Source: Methylacidimicrobium cyclopophantes
GTDB taxonomy: Bacteria > Verrucomicrobiota > Verrucomicrobiia > Methylacidiphilales > Methylacidiphilaceae
Direction: 5' to 3'
NCBI RefSeq assembly: GCF_902143385.2
Contig: NZ_CABFUZ020000078.1
Coordinates: forward strand, 1 to 35,322
DNA: 35,322 nucleotides
Each line of letters begins with the position of its first letter. Position 1 is the stretch's first letter. A program made the translations under genes and the position numbers. Of this stretch, positions 18,287 through 26,309 are shown piece after piece. The notes beneath the pieces were generated by a model, which ran no database searches, was not told the origin of the DNA, and saw only the letters and a list, made by a program, of their open reading frames with translations.

Positions 18287-19614
18287 GAGGCAAAGCTCTC
18301 GATCGCCCGGCGAATTCGGCGGAGTACGCGATCTTTCCCGAGGATCGTCAAAGTGCCATAGAGGCTCGGCCCTACTTCGCGTCCCGTGGTGGCGACGCGG
18401 GCCGGATGGACATAGGTCCGCACGGATGTGCCGTGGGTCCGAGCCAGCTTCTGAAAGCGCTCTTCCAGCGCGGCAGCCGTAAAATCAGATGCTTCGGAGA
18501 GATCGGCGAGGAGCTCTCGTAGCGCCTGAATGCCGGCGGCGGTCAAAAAGCGCTTTACCGCATCGGGTTGGAAAGAGATCTCCTCCCGGAAAAACGGCTG
18601 AGCCCATTCAGCGAGTTCTTTCCCGGTCTTCACCTTCTCTTTGATCAAAAGAACAACTTCCTTGATATAGGCGCTCTCCCACTTTTCGACGGGAAAACCG
18701 GCGGATTCGAGCCATCTTTGCGCGTGGGGGAGGATCTCGTCTACGTCGAGGCTGCGCAGGTAGGCGCCATTCATCCAGAGAAGCTTGTCGGCATCGAAGC
18801 GGGCGTTGCTCCGGTGGATTTGATCGAGCTCGAATCTCGCCGTGGCCTCCTCGATCGAAAAGATTTCCCGGTTCTCCCGCAGCGACCATCCCAACAGGCA
18901 GAGATAGTTGCGAACCGCCTGCGGCAGATAGCCTCCGTCTTGGTATTCGGAGAGGGAGGCGCCGATGTCACGCTTGCTCATCTTCGATCCGGATCGGTTC
19001 AAGATGAGCGGAATATGAGCGTATCGCGGCGCATCCGCCCCCAAGGCAGCGGCAATCGCCAAATGCTTCGGGGTATTCGAAAGATGATCCTCGCCGCGGA
19101 TCACATGGCTGATCTTCATTTCCAGATCGTCGACGACGTTTACAAGATGAAAGACAGGAGAGCCATCCTTTCGTTGAATCACGAAATCTTGTTCTAAGGT
19201 GCAATCGAAGCAGACTTCGCCGCAGATCAAATCGTCGACGATGATCTTCTTTCGCGGCATGCGGAAGCGAATTGCCCCGTCGCTTTCGTACGCTTGATCG
19301 TGATCAAGAAGAAAACGGAGCGCGCGATCATAAATCGCTCGCCGCTCGCTTTGAAAGTAGGGTCCTCGGTCGCCTCGTGCCCCCCCGCCGGGCAGAGGAC
19401 CCTCGTCCCAGTCGAGCCCAAGCCATTGGAGGCCGTCGAAGATGACCCGGACAGCTTCGGGAGTATTCCTGACGGCATCGGTATCCTCGATGCGGAGAAG
19501 GAACGTTCCTCCGGTGTGGCGGGCATAGAGCCAATTGAAGAGGGCGGTACGGGCTCCACCGACATGGAGGTAGCCGGTCGGGGAGGGAGCGAATCGGACG
19601 CGCACGTTGCTCAC
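18283..19614 (-). CDS. gltX: Glutamyl-tRNA synthetase, compact form
   Basis: Class I synthetase that charges tRNA-Glu (and possibly tRNA-Gln, if non-discriminating). It has 443 aa, shorter than the usual 465-500. The HIGH-type motif is in PSPTGYLHVGGART (10-23) and KMSKR is at 211-215. After YES (109-111) the chain runs directly to GAIRFRMP, so the roughly 45-residue segment that in many GluRS carries the zinc-binding cysteines is absent. The start is GTG, overlapping the amrB stop as GTGA, with a strong ribosome-binding site (gggagg) before it. It sits between amrB and pgsA. No amidotransferase gene is in view to tell whether tRNA-Gln is also charged. Confidence 0.96.
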   Translation of the reverse strand: MSNVRVRFAPSPTGYLHVGGARTALFNWLYARHTGGTFLLRIEDTDAVRNTPEAVRVIFDGLQWLGLDWDEGPLPGGGARGDRGPYFQSERRAIYDRALRFLLDHDQAYESDGAIRFRMPRKKIIVDDLICGEVCFDCTLEQDFVIQRKDGSPVFHLVNVVDDLEMKISHVIRGEDHLSNTPKHLAIAAALGADAPRYAHIPLILNRSGSKMSKRDIGASLSEYQDGGYLPQAVRNYLCLLGWSLRENREIFSIEEATARFELDQIHRSNARFDADKLLWMNGAYLRSLDVDEILPHAQRWLESAGFPVEKWESAYIKEVVLLIKEKVKTGKELAEWAQPFFREEISFQPDAVKRFLTAAGIQALRELLADLSEASDFTAAALEERFQKLARTHGTSVRTYVHPARVATTGREVGPSLYGTLTILGKDRVLRRIRRAIESFAS

Positions 19615-20603
19615 GTTCCTCCTCCCTCAAACGGGACCATTGCCGTCTGCCGCAACAAGCCGCTCGTAAAAGTGACCACCGACCGATCCACCTCCTCGAA
19701 CCACTGTTCATAGTGGGTCCGCTCCAGACGGGTTCCCGGCTCAGCGATTCGAAGCAAGAGGGCGAGCGCACCGACTCCATCGAAAAAGCGGAAATTGCGT
19801 TCCCGTCCAAGATGCGCAAAGAACGCGGATATGTCTCCCGCTTCCACGCTCCGCCACAACTCCTCCTCCCAAAGTCGGGTCTCTTCCAGCAGAGAGGGTG
19901 TGACCGCAAAGGGATGTCCGAAACGCGGCCCTATGTGGCAGCCATCGATGCTGACGATCAGCTGCATGCGGTCCCCATAAGCTTGCCGCAGGGAAAGCAG
20001 GGATGTCGCGAGTCGATCGAACTGCGAGCCCCGAGCGGGCGCTTTCCCCTGCTCGACCCAATCGGAAAGGCCTCCGCAAAGGAGAGGAAGAAAGCGGACC
20101 GGCCGATCGCAACCCCGAAAGACCCGAAGGGCTTGCAGAAGCACGATGGGAAACTCGATCGAATGTTCTCCCTCATGGGCAGCCGGATCTTGACAGGGGA
20201 ATGGGAGCCGCTTGCGCAGCCACTCGAACGACTCGGCATCGGCGAACGCGCGACCGAGGGGGGTGCGAATGTCCCGGCCGTCGACACTCCATTCGAGTCG
20301 GGAGCGGTGTCCAACACCCAAGATGAGGTATAGGTCCGCTTCCGAAGCGTTCGCCAGCGGTGCGAAAGCATGGGTATAGGCCCCCGGGCTCACGCGGAAA
20401 TCGATATGGGGGGAGAGTATTCCACAGAGGTCGGTGCGCCTTTGGAGAGAGGGAGGCGGCAAAGGGGCCGCGCCCGCCTGGGAAAAGAACGACCGGAAGT
20501 AGAAAAGACATTGCTCTCCGTCGGCCGGATAGCACGTACCCGCGCAGCGACAACGAATCGCCTCTCTGCGACGGCTTGGCGCAGATGAAACCATGCACAC
20601 CAT
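19611..20603 (-). CDS. amrB: MEMO-family protein (AmmeMemoRadiSam system protein B-like)
   Basis: MEMO-fold protein, 330 aa from the ATG at 20603 (ATG at 20594 also possible). Family marks: AGTCYPADGE near the N-terminus, SPHIDFR with H66, GVGHR with H99, GEHSIEFP with E146-H147, and DGCHIGPRFG with D220 and H223. These match the metal-site residues of MEMO. Where family members usually have a CG pair, this protein has FFDG (D275). The AMMECR1 and radical-SAM partners that give the system its name are not in the window. Its stop overlaps the gltX start. Biochemical role is unknown in general; human MEMO binds copper or iron. Confidence 0.82.
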   Translation of the reverse strand: MVCMVSSAPSRRREAIRCRCAGTCYPADGEQCLFYFRSFFSQAGAAPLPPPSLQRRTDLCGILSPHIDFRVSPGAYTHAFAPLANASEADLYLILGVGHRSRLEWSVDGRDIRTPLGRAFADAESFEWLRKRLPFPCQDPAAHEGEHSIEFPIVLLQALRVFRGCDRPVRFLPLLCGGLSDWVEQGKAPARGSQFDRLATSLLSLRQAYGDRMQLIVSIDGCHIGPRFGHPFAVTPSLLEETRLWEEELWRSVEAGDISAFFAHLGRERNFRFFDGVGALALLLRIAEPGTRLERTHYEQWFEEVDRSVVTFTSGLLRQTAMVPFEGGGT

Positions 20604-20604
20604 T

Positions 20605-20641
20605 TTTCGAGAAAAATGCCTCAGGCAAAGCAAAACTTTGC
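20605..20641 (-). promoter_or_regulatory. Alternative hairpins in the amrB leader / after glgC
   Basis: On the minus strand GCAAAG-ttttg-CTTTGC (20641-20625) overlaps a second small hairpin TGCC-tga-GGCA (20627-20617) that runs straight into TTTTT. The two cannot form together. This could be the glgC terminator or a small attenuator before amrB. The stems are short (6 and 4 bp), so support is weak. Confidence 0.25.
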
Positions 20642-20705
20642 ACTTTCCGGAAGAAAGAGAAGGTCGATCACCGAACCGCGTGTCGCACTGGGGCGGTGCC
20701 GGTCG

Positions 20706-22013
20706 TCAAATCACCGTCCCATGCGGCACGATCCCCCCACGAGGAATGATTACCAGGCTGTCTCGAATAAAGAAGCAATCTCCGTCCATGTTTGCGGGCT
20801 TCCCTTTCGGGGAGACCCGCACATTGTCGCCCACTCGGGTGTTCTTATCGACGATCGTTCCTTCCAGGAAGCTGTTCCGTCCGATGCCGATTCTGGGCAT
20901 CCCGCGCCCCTCCGCCCCGAGGGCCTGCGAGTCGGTTTCATAGTAGTCGTTTCCGAGAAGCAGCGTGTCTTTGATCGTAGCGCCGGGCAGCACGATGCTC
21001 CGGATGCCGATGAGCGAATGCTCGATTTTCGCATCGGCGATGACGCTTCCTTCGGCAATAAGCGAGCCGGAGATGTCCGCTCGCGAAATCTTCGTGCTCG
21101 GTAGGTAGCGCGCCCGAGTGTAGATCGGAGAGCGACTGTCGTAAAAATCGAACTTGGGTTGCGGCTCGCACAGATCGAGGTTTGCTTCGTAAAAAGCCCG
21201 AATGGTTCCAATGTCTTCCCAATATCCCGAATGGATATAGGCGAAGACTCGGTGACTGGAGATCAGGCGCGGGATCACGTCTTTTCCGAAATCCGGCTCA
21301 CCGCCCATCAACGCGTTGGCCAAGACCTTTCGATTGAAGAGATAAATCCCGGTAGAGGCCCAGTATTGCGGCTCTTCGGCGGGGAGATGGAGGAGGGAAA
21401 CGAAAGGATCGCCGATTGCGAGTTTGGTAAGAAGCGAGGGCTCTTTCGGTTTCTCGACAAAGGAAGCGATCCGGCGCTCCTCGGTCACTCGGACGATGCC
21501 GAAGCCGCTGACGCGACTTTGCATGACCGGGGTTACGGCCACTGTCAGGTCTGCACAGGTCGCGACATGCTGCTCGATCAACGCACGGAAATCCATCCGG
21601 TAGAGCTGATCCCCCGCGAGGATCAAGACGAGTTCATGTGGGTGGCTCGTGAAGTGGCTCAGGTTCTGTCGCACGGCGTCGGCGGTGCCTTGGTACCAGT
21701 ACGCGCCCTTCATGGTCTGCTGCGCAGCCAAAAGTTCCACGAAGCCCTGGGAGTAATCGTCAAAGCGGTAGCTCTGTTGGATGTGCCGATGCAGGGAGGA
21801 GCTTTGGAACTGGGTCAGAATGAAGATCCTCTTGAGATCCGAATGAATGGCCAGGCTGATGGGGATGTCGACGAGCCGATACTTGCCGGCGAGGGGCACC
21901 GCCGGCTTGGCCCTCTCTTTGGTCAGGGGGAAGAGGCGAGTGCCTGCGCCTCCGCCCAGAATCACAGTGATCACGTCGAGAGGGGAGAAGTTAGCGCCGT
22001 ACCTTCGAGTCAT
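20706..22013 (-). CDS. glgC: Glucose-1-phosphate adenylyltransferase (ADP-glucose pyrophosphorylase)
   Basis: Makes ADP-glucose from ATP and glucose-1-phosphate, the controlled step of bacterial glycogen synthesis. From the ATG at 22013 it is 435 aa. Seen are the nucleotide loop ILGGGAGTRLFPLTKERAKPAVP, the WYQGTADAVRQN motif, the LAGDQLYRMD catalytic region, SFVEKPKEP for the sugar phosphate, and a C-terminal left-handed beta-helix. The gene is 46 bp from the divergent glmS and has no clear ribosome-binding site. Earlier TTG codons in frame would run into glmS. No other glycogen genes are present here. Confidence 0.96.
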   Translation of the reverse strand: MTRRYGANFSPLDVITVILGGGAGTRLFPLTKERAKPAVPLAGKYRLVDIPISLAIHSDLKRIFILTQFQSSSLHRHIQQSYRFDDYSQGFVELLAAQQTMKGAYWYQGTADAVRQNLSHFTSHPHELVLILAGDQLYRMDFRALIEQHVATCADLTVAVTPVMQSRVSGFGIVRVTEERRIASFVEKPKEPSLLTKLAIGDPFVSLLHLPAEEPQYWASTGIYLFNRKVLANALMGGEPDFGKDVIPRLISSHRVFAYIHSGYWEDIGTIRAFYEANLDLCEPQPKFDFYDSRSPIYTRARYLPSTKISRADISGSLIAEGSVIADAKIEHSLIGIRSIVLPGATIKDTLLLGNDYYETDSQALGAEGRGMPRIGIGRNSFLEGTIVDKNTRVGDNVRVSPKGKPANMDGDCFFIRDSLVIIPRGGIVPHGTVI

Positions 22014-22018
22014 GGGAA

Positions 22019-22046
22019 TTGACGGGGGTTCGTTACCAGGAATAAT
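22019..22046 (+). promoter_or_regulatory. Putative glmS promoter in the glgC-glmS gap
   Basis: TTGACG (22019-22024), a 16-bp spacer and AATAAT (22041-22046) match the housekeeping consensus at five of six bases each. Initiation about seven bases later would leave only a very short leader before the ATG at 22060, so the gagg at 22047-22050 would not be transcribed. Either the message is nearly leaderless or this match is fortuitous. Confidence 0.35.
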
Positions 22047-22059
22047 GAGGAAGACCAAT

Positions 22060-23907
22060 ATGTGTGGAATCGTCGGTTATCTCGGACAAAAGGAAGCGCA
22101 GCCGCTTTTGCTCAATGGTCTCCGCCGGCTCGAATATCGGGGATACGATTCGAGCGGGATCGCCATCCTCGAAGATGGACATCTGGGGGTCGTCAAGCGC
22201 AAGGGCAGGATTTCCGAGCTCGAGCTCGCGCTTCAGAAGCAGAGCCTTCCGGGGAAGCTCGGCGTAAGCCACACTCGCTGGGCCACGCATGGGATTCCCA
22301 GCGACGCCAATGCCCATCCGCATCTCGATCAGTCGCATCGGCTCGCCATCGTGCATAACGGAGTGATCGAAAATTACCAGCTTTTGAAACAAAGGCTATC
22401 CGATTCTGGCCATCGCTTCGAATCGGAGACCGATACCGAAGTTCTCGCCCACCTCATCGGCGAGGCTTACGACCGCTTGTCTCCCGACGATCCTCACCGA
22501 CTCGAAAAGGCGGTCCGGACGGCTTTGACGGAGGTGATCGGCACCTACGGGCTGGCCGTAATTCATGCGGATTCGCCGAACCTGCTGGTTGGGGCGAGGC
22601 GGGGAAGCCCTCTCATCCTGGGCATCGGCGACAGCGAGTTTTTCCTGAGCAGCGACGTCACCGCGGTCTCCGGCCAAGCCCAGCGGGTCGTTTACTTGAG
22701 CGACGGAGACATCGTGGCGATTCGCCCGAACGGATTCGACATCTCCTCGCTTACGCGACCTAGGGCGGGCTTCGAGATCAGCGAAGTGGAAAAGTCCGAA
22801 GTGGAAACGGATCTCTCCGGCTATCCCCACTATATGCTCAAGGAGATCTTCGACCAGCCCGAGGCGATTCGGAACGCCATGCGAGGGCGTCTGGACCTGG
22901 AAGAGGCGACCGCCAAGTTGGGCGGACTCAACATGAATCCGCAGCAGCTCTTGCGAATCCAGCGAATCGTGATCGTCGGATGCGGCACGGCCCGCCACGC
23001 GGGAATCGTAGGGGAATACCTCATCGAATCCCTAGCCCATCTTCCCGTAGAGGTCGATTACGCCAGCGAGTTTCGGTATCGAAACGCACCGCTCGACGGA
23101 GAGACCGTTGTCTTCGCGGTCAGCCAATCCGGAGAAACCGCCGACACCTTGGCGGCCGTCCGGGAGTCGAAGCGCAAGGGGATGCGCGTCTTGGGTATCT
23201 GCAACCAGGTGGGGAGCACGATCGCTCGGGAGACGGAAGGGGGAGTCTATATGCACGCAGGGCCGGAGATCGGAGTGGCGGCAACCAAGTCCTTCACCTC
23301 CCAAGTGCTGGTTTTTTTGTTGCTGGCCGTTCTCCTCGGCCGTTTGCGCTATCTTTCCGCCCGCCAGGGGAAGAAGTTGCTCGAGGCGATCGAAAAGCTT
23401 CCGGAGCAGGTAGCAAGCGTCCTTGCACGTCATGAGGAGGTTCGCGCGATCGCCGAGAAATATGCCCATGCCGACGGGATGCTCTTCTTGGGCCGACAGT
23501 TTCAGTATGGCATCGCTCTCGAAGGGGCGCTCAAAATGAAAGAGATTACCTACATCCGGGCCGAGGGCCATCCGGCGGCCGAACTCAAGCATGGGGTGAT
23601 CGCCCTGATCGATGAGCGGATGCCGAGCGTCTTCCTATGTCCGCAAGACGGCGTTTACGACAAGAATCTGAGCAACATCGCGGAGGTCAAGGCCCGCCGC
23701 GGACCCGTGATCGCCATCGCCAGCGAGGGGGACGACCGGATCGGGGAGCTGGCGGACGACGTCTTCTTCGTGCCGCAATGCTCGGAGCTCCTCGCCCCTA
23801 TCCTCACAGTCCTCCCTCTCCAGCTTTTGGCGTATTACACGGCGGTCGGCCTCGGCCGGGATGTCGACAAGCCCCGAAACCTCGCCAAGAGCGTCACGGT
23901 GGAGTGA
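22060..23907 (+). CDS. glmS: Glutamine-fructose-6-phosphate aminotransferase (isomerizing)
   Basis: Makes glucosamine-6-phosphate from fructose-6-phosphate and glutamine, feeding peptidoglycan and lipopolysaccharide. Length 615 aa. The start at 22060 is fixed by the catalytic N-terminal cysteine (MCGIVGYLG), because the enzyme needs Cys exposed after Met removal; longer in-frame starts are ruled out. The glutaminase domain occupies about 1-240, with TRWATHG and HNGVIENY. Two SIS sugar-isomerase domains follow (SQSGETADT; EGALKMKEITYI), and the chain ends KPRNLAKSVTVE with the conserved lysine. No glmS ribozyme could fit in the 46-bp upstream gap. Confidence 0.98.
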   Translation: MCGIVGYLGQKEAQPLLLNGLRRLEYRGYDSSGIAILEDGHLGVVKRKGRISELELALQKQSLPGKLGVSHTRWATHGIPSDANAHPHLDQSHRLAIVHNGVIENYQLLKQRLSDSGHRFESETDTEVLAHLIGEAYDRLSPDDPHRLEKAVRTALTEVIGTYGLAVIHADSPNLLVGARRGSPLILGIGDSEFFLSSDVTAVSGQAQRVVYLSDGDIVAIRPNGFDISSLTRPRAGFEISEVEKSEVETDLSGYPHYMLKEIFDQPEAIRNAMRGRLDLEEATAKLGGLNMNPQQLLRIQRIVIVGCGTARHAGIVGEYLIESLAHLPVEVDYASEFRYRNAPLDGETVVFAVSQSGETADTLAAVRESKRKGMRVLGICNQVGSTIARETEGGVYMHAGPEIGVAATKSFTSQVLVFLLLAVLLGRLRYLSARQGKKLLEAIEKLPEQVASVLARHEEVRAIAEKYAHADGMLFLGRQFQYGIALEGALKMKEITYIRAEGHPAAELKHGVIALIDERMPSVFLCPQDGVYDKNLSNIAEVKARRGPVIAIASEGDDRIGELADDVFFVPQCSELLAPILTVLPLQLLAYYTAVGLGRDVDKPRNLAKSVTVE

Positions 23908-23909
23908 TC

Positions 23910-23925
23910 GGGAGCTTCTCCCTTC
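23910..23925 (+). terminator. Weak hairpin after glmS
   Basis: GGGAG-ctt-CTCCC, a 5-bp stem immediately after the glmS stop, is followed by only two T. It is a possible stabilising or weak terminating hairpin. Confidence 0.25.
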
Positions 23926-23969
23926 GACCCGCGACGCACTAACCGAACATCTCGGCTGGGAGAGGTCTT

Positions 23970-24336
23970 TCACCGAAGAGCCCTCCGCAGATCGTCGAGA
24001 AACTGCTTGAGCGAACGATCGGCTCTTACCGCTCGCTCCAGGCAGATCGCCTTCACAATGTCCTTTGCATATTCGATGCCGCCGAGAGGCGGTTCAACGT
24101 CGTTATCCCGGATCGCTTGGATCAGGGTTTCCTTGTAGGGGTCCCGCCGACACTTCCGGTCAGGCGGCTGGCAGCCTTTTTCCGAAAACCGTCCGAAAAG
24201 CCGCGCTATCCAGCAGCAGCCATCTTTCCACATGAGGATCGGGTATCGCGAGCACGACGGTCTTCACGGGACGGAACTCCAAGCAAGAAAGGAAGCGGCT
24301 TATCGATGACAGAGGATAAGCGAGAGACTTTTCCAT
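23970..24336 (-). pseudogene. Frameshifted gene of unrecognised family
   Basis: Two adjoining minus-strand frames read like one protein. The first gives VKTVVLAIPDPHVERWLLLDSAAF and then VFGK (about 24267-24180); the second continues GKGCQPPDRKCRRDPYKETL...LGGIEYAKDIVKA...LKQFLDDLRRALR to 23970. They join if one A is removed from the A5 run (T5 at 24177-24181 on the plus strand). The repaired chain is about 121 aa if it starts at the ATG at 24336; the real N-terminus may lie further up and be lost. An ATG at 24233 would give an 87-residue open frame that begins out of frame with the first part. I do not recognise the family. Either a decayed gene or a homopolymer sequencing error. Confidence 0.5.
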
Positions 24337-24911
24337 TCTGGGCCCACTTGTCGCAGCGCGTGGAAGCGGGATTTCCTGCGGGTCGGATCTCGAGCGAGAG
24401 CGCAGTGCTTCCGTTGGGGGAAGCGGATCGGAGGATCGCTTTGTGAAGACGATTGGAGGCGTGTTTTCGGGATCGCCGGCATTCGGGACGGATCTCGCAT
24501 TCGCTTCGGGCAATGTTGGCGCAGTGGATCTTTAGGATCGCTCAAGATCGGCGCCTGGATCCTCATGGCCCGCTTCGGCGTCTGCTACGTCTTCCTCTCG
24601 ATGGACAGCGCCTATCCATGGAAGAGACTTTTCCTCCATGCCTTCCGCGCGCTACACTGCTAAGCGTTTCTCCCATCCGTTACTCCGCTCCTTCGGCAAA
24701 GCCGACTCCTTGGGCGGAACTTTGCTCCAGAAGCGGCTTTTTGCCGTCCGTCGAGTACGCGTTAAGCCAAACCGAAGAGAAATCTTGCTCGATCCTTCGT
24801 CGCAAAAACCGCTTCGCGGGAGAAAACCTTCGCAAGAGACCTCCCGACGCTTTTTCCGCGCCGACCCTCACGCTCGTGAGAAATAGCGGCTCATGGGGCT
24901 GGACCATCCCC
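24337..24911. other. Gene-poor stretch with no supported feature
   Basis: About 575 bp between the frameshifted gene and the end of phoR. Several overlapping open frames exist on both strands, but none has ordinary protein composition, a ribosome-binding site or a recognisable motif. I see no tRNA, strong hairpin or repeat. It may be the decayed upstream part of the frameshifted gene. Confidence 0.5.
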
Positions 24912-26309
24912 TCACGACGCGCGGGAGAGAGGCCGATGGGTCGGACGGCTCTCCGGGGCGATCGCCCGACTTTCGCCCTCCGCGATCCGTTCGGTGCGCT
25001 GGCCCGCGGAGGCACCTGCCGGAAGCGTGGCTGACCAAGCGGGGAGGAGCACAGTCACCGTCGTTCCTTTGCCGGGCTCGCTTGCAATCTGCACGCGCCC
25101 ATGATGGAGATCGACGATCCGTTGCACGATGGAAAGGCCGAGCCCGGTACCTCCGGCCTCTCGGCTCCGCGTCTTGTCGACTCGATAAAAGCGCTCGAAG
25201 ACGTGAGGCAGATCCCGTGGGGAGATCCCCACTCCCTGATCGATCACCTGGATCGAAACGAGGTTTCCTTCCGGGCGCGCTCGGATCCGGATGGGTGAGC
25301 CGGGTTCAGAATATTGAATCGCGTTTTCCACGAGATTGTAAAATACCTGCTCGAGTCGAAAGGGATCCGCATCGATTTTGGGCAGGTTCTGTGGAAGATC
25401 GATCTCGATGCCGATCCGCTTTTCCTGGAGCGGTTGACGGAGATCGGACTCGATTCTGCGCAGGAAGTGGGGCAGAGAGACAGGGGAACGCTCCAAGCTC
25501 ATGCGATCCGGTTCCAGCGCGGAAAGGGTAAGCAGGTCGTTGACGAGCTTGCTCAAGCGCAGCGAATGGCGCCGGAGGATCTTTAAGACCCGCTGTACCT
25601 CTTCCGGGGCTAGCGCCGACGAACCGTTCAAAAGGGTTTCGACGTAGCCGCGAAAGATCGACAAGGGGGTGCGAAGTTCGTGAGAGACGTTGGCAAGAAA
25701 CTCCTTCTGCCGTTCCTCGTTCCGCTTGTGTTCGGTGATATCATGAAGGACGAGCAGAACTTGGTCCGCTACGCCCGGTTTGCTCTGCATGGGTACGGCA
25801 TTGACGATCAGGAAGAGATCCGCATGAGAGTTCGGGAAGCCACGAAGGGAGATCTCTCCCGAACGGGCCTCCTGGCGCGCGAATGCCTCGCTGATCAAGC
25901 GGTCGATCTCGGCGATACGGAGGCTCTCCAGGACGGTGCGCCCCGACGGTTCCGAGCCCAGCCCGAATTGTCTCACCAGCGCTTCGTTGGCGAGTTCGAC
26001 ACGATGGTCGCGATCGATGATCGCTACCCCTTCCATCATGTTGCGGAGGACTCCATGAAAGTTCTTTCCCTGCTGCTCGACTTGCTCCGAGAGTTTTTCT
26101 CCGGCTGTGAGGATCGTTTCCAATCGGCTCGCTACGCGGAACAAGCTGCGCGGGCCGAAGATCACGAAGGAGCGGGGCCGGCGGCCATGAACGATCTCTT
26201 CGGCGATGCGCTCCAACTTCGCGGCCGAACGAGCCCAAGCAAACAGTTGCAGGAGAGCTGCTGCCAGAGCCAGCCCGAGGAGGAAGATCAGCGCGTGCGA
26301 GAGTGTCAT
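24912..26309 (-). CDS. phoR: PhoR-like sensor histidine kinase
   Basis: Membrane-bound kinase that phosphorylates the PhoB-like regulator encoded just upstream. It is 465 aa from the ATG at 26309. It has one membrane segment (about 5-25) and no periplasmic sensor domain, then a PAS domain (about 85-195), the phosphorylated H210 in FLANVSHELRTPLS, and the ATP-binding boxes NLVENAIQYS, DQGVGI and GGTGLGLSIV. This layout is typical of PhoR, which takes its signal from the phosphate transporter through PhoU. The ATG overlaps the phoB stop as ATGA. The last 40 residues are a basic, low-complexity tail. Phosphate specificity is inferred from architecture. Confidence 0.9.
   Translation of the reverse strand: MTLSHALIFLLGLALAAALLQLFAWARSAAKLERIAEEIVHGRRPRSFVIFGPRSLFRVASRLETILTAGEKLSEQVEQQGKNFHGVLRNMMEGVAIIDRDHRVELANEALVRQFGLGSEPSGRTVLESLRIAEIDRLISEAFARQEARSGEISLRGFPNSHADLFLIVNAVPMQSKPGVADQVLLVLHDITEHKRNEERQKEFLANVSHELRTPLSIFRGYVETLLNGSSALAPEEVQRVLKILRRHSLRLSKLVNDLLTLSALEPDRMSLERSPVSLPHFLRRIESDLRQPLQEKRIGIEIDLPQNLPKIDADPFRLEQVFYNLVENAIQYSEPGSPIRIRARPEGNLVSIQVIDQGVGISPRDLPHVFERFYRVDKTRSREAGGTGLGLSIVQRIVDLHHGRVQIASEPGKGTTVTVLLPAWSATLPAGASAGQRTERIAEGESRAIAPESRPTHRPLSRAS

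Noticed and set aside
22014-22059. glmS ribozyme
   Set aside because: The upstream gap is only 46 bp, too short for the ribozyme.
24453-25034. 193-aa plus-strand frame in the gene-poor stretch
   Set aside because: It runs into the end of phoR, is rich in Arg/Ser/Pro and has no motif or ribosome-binding site.
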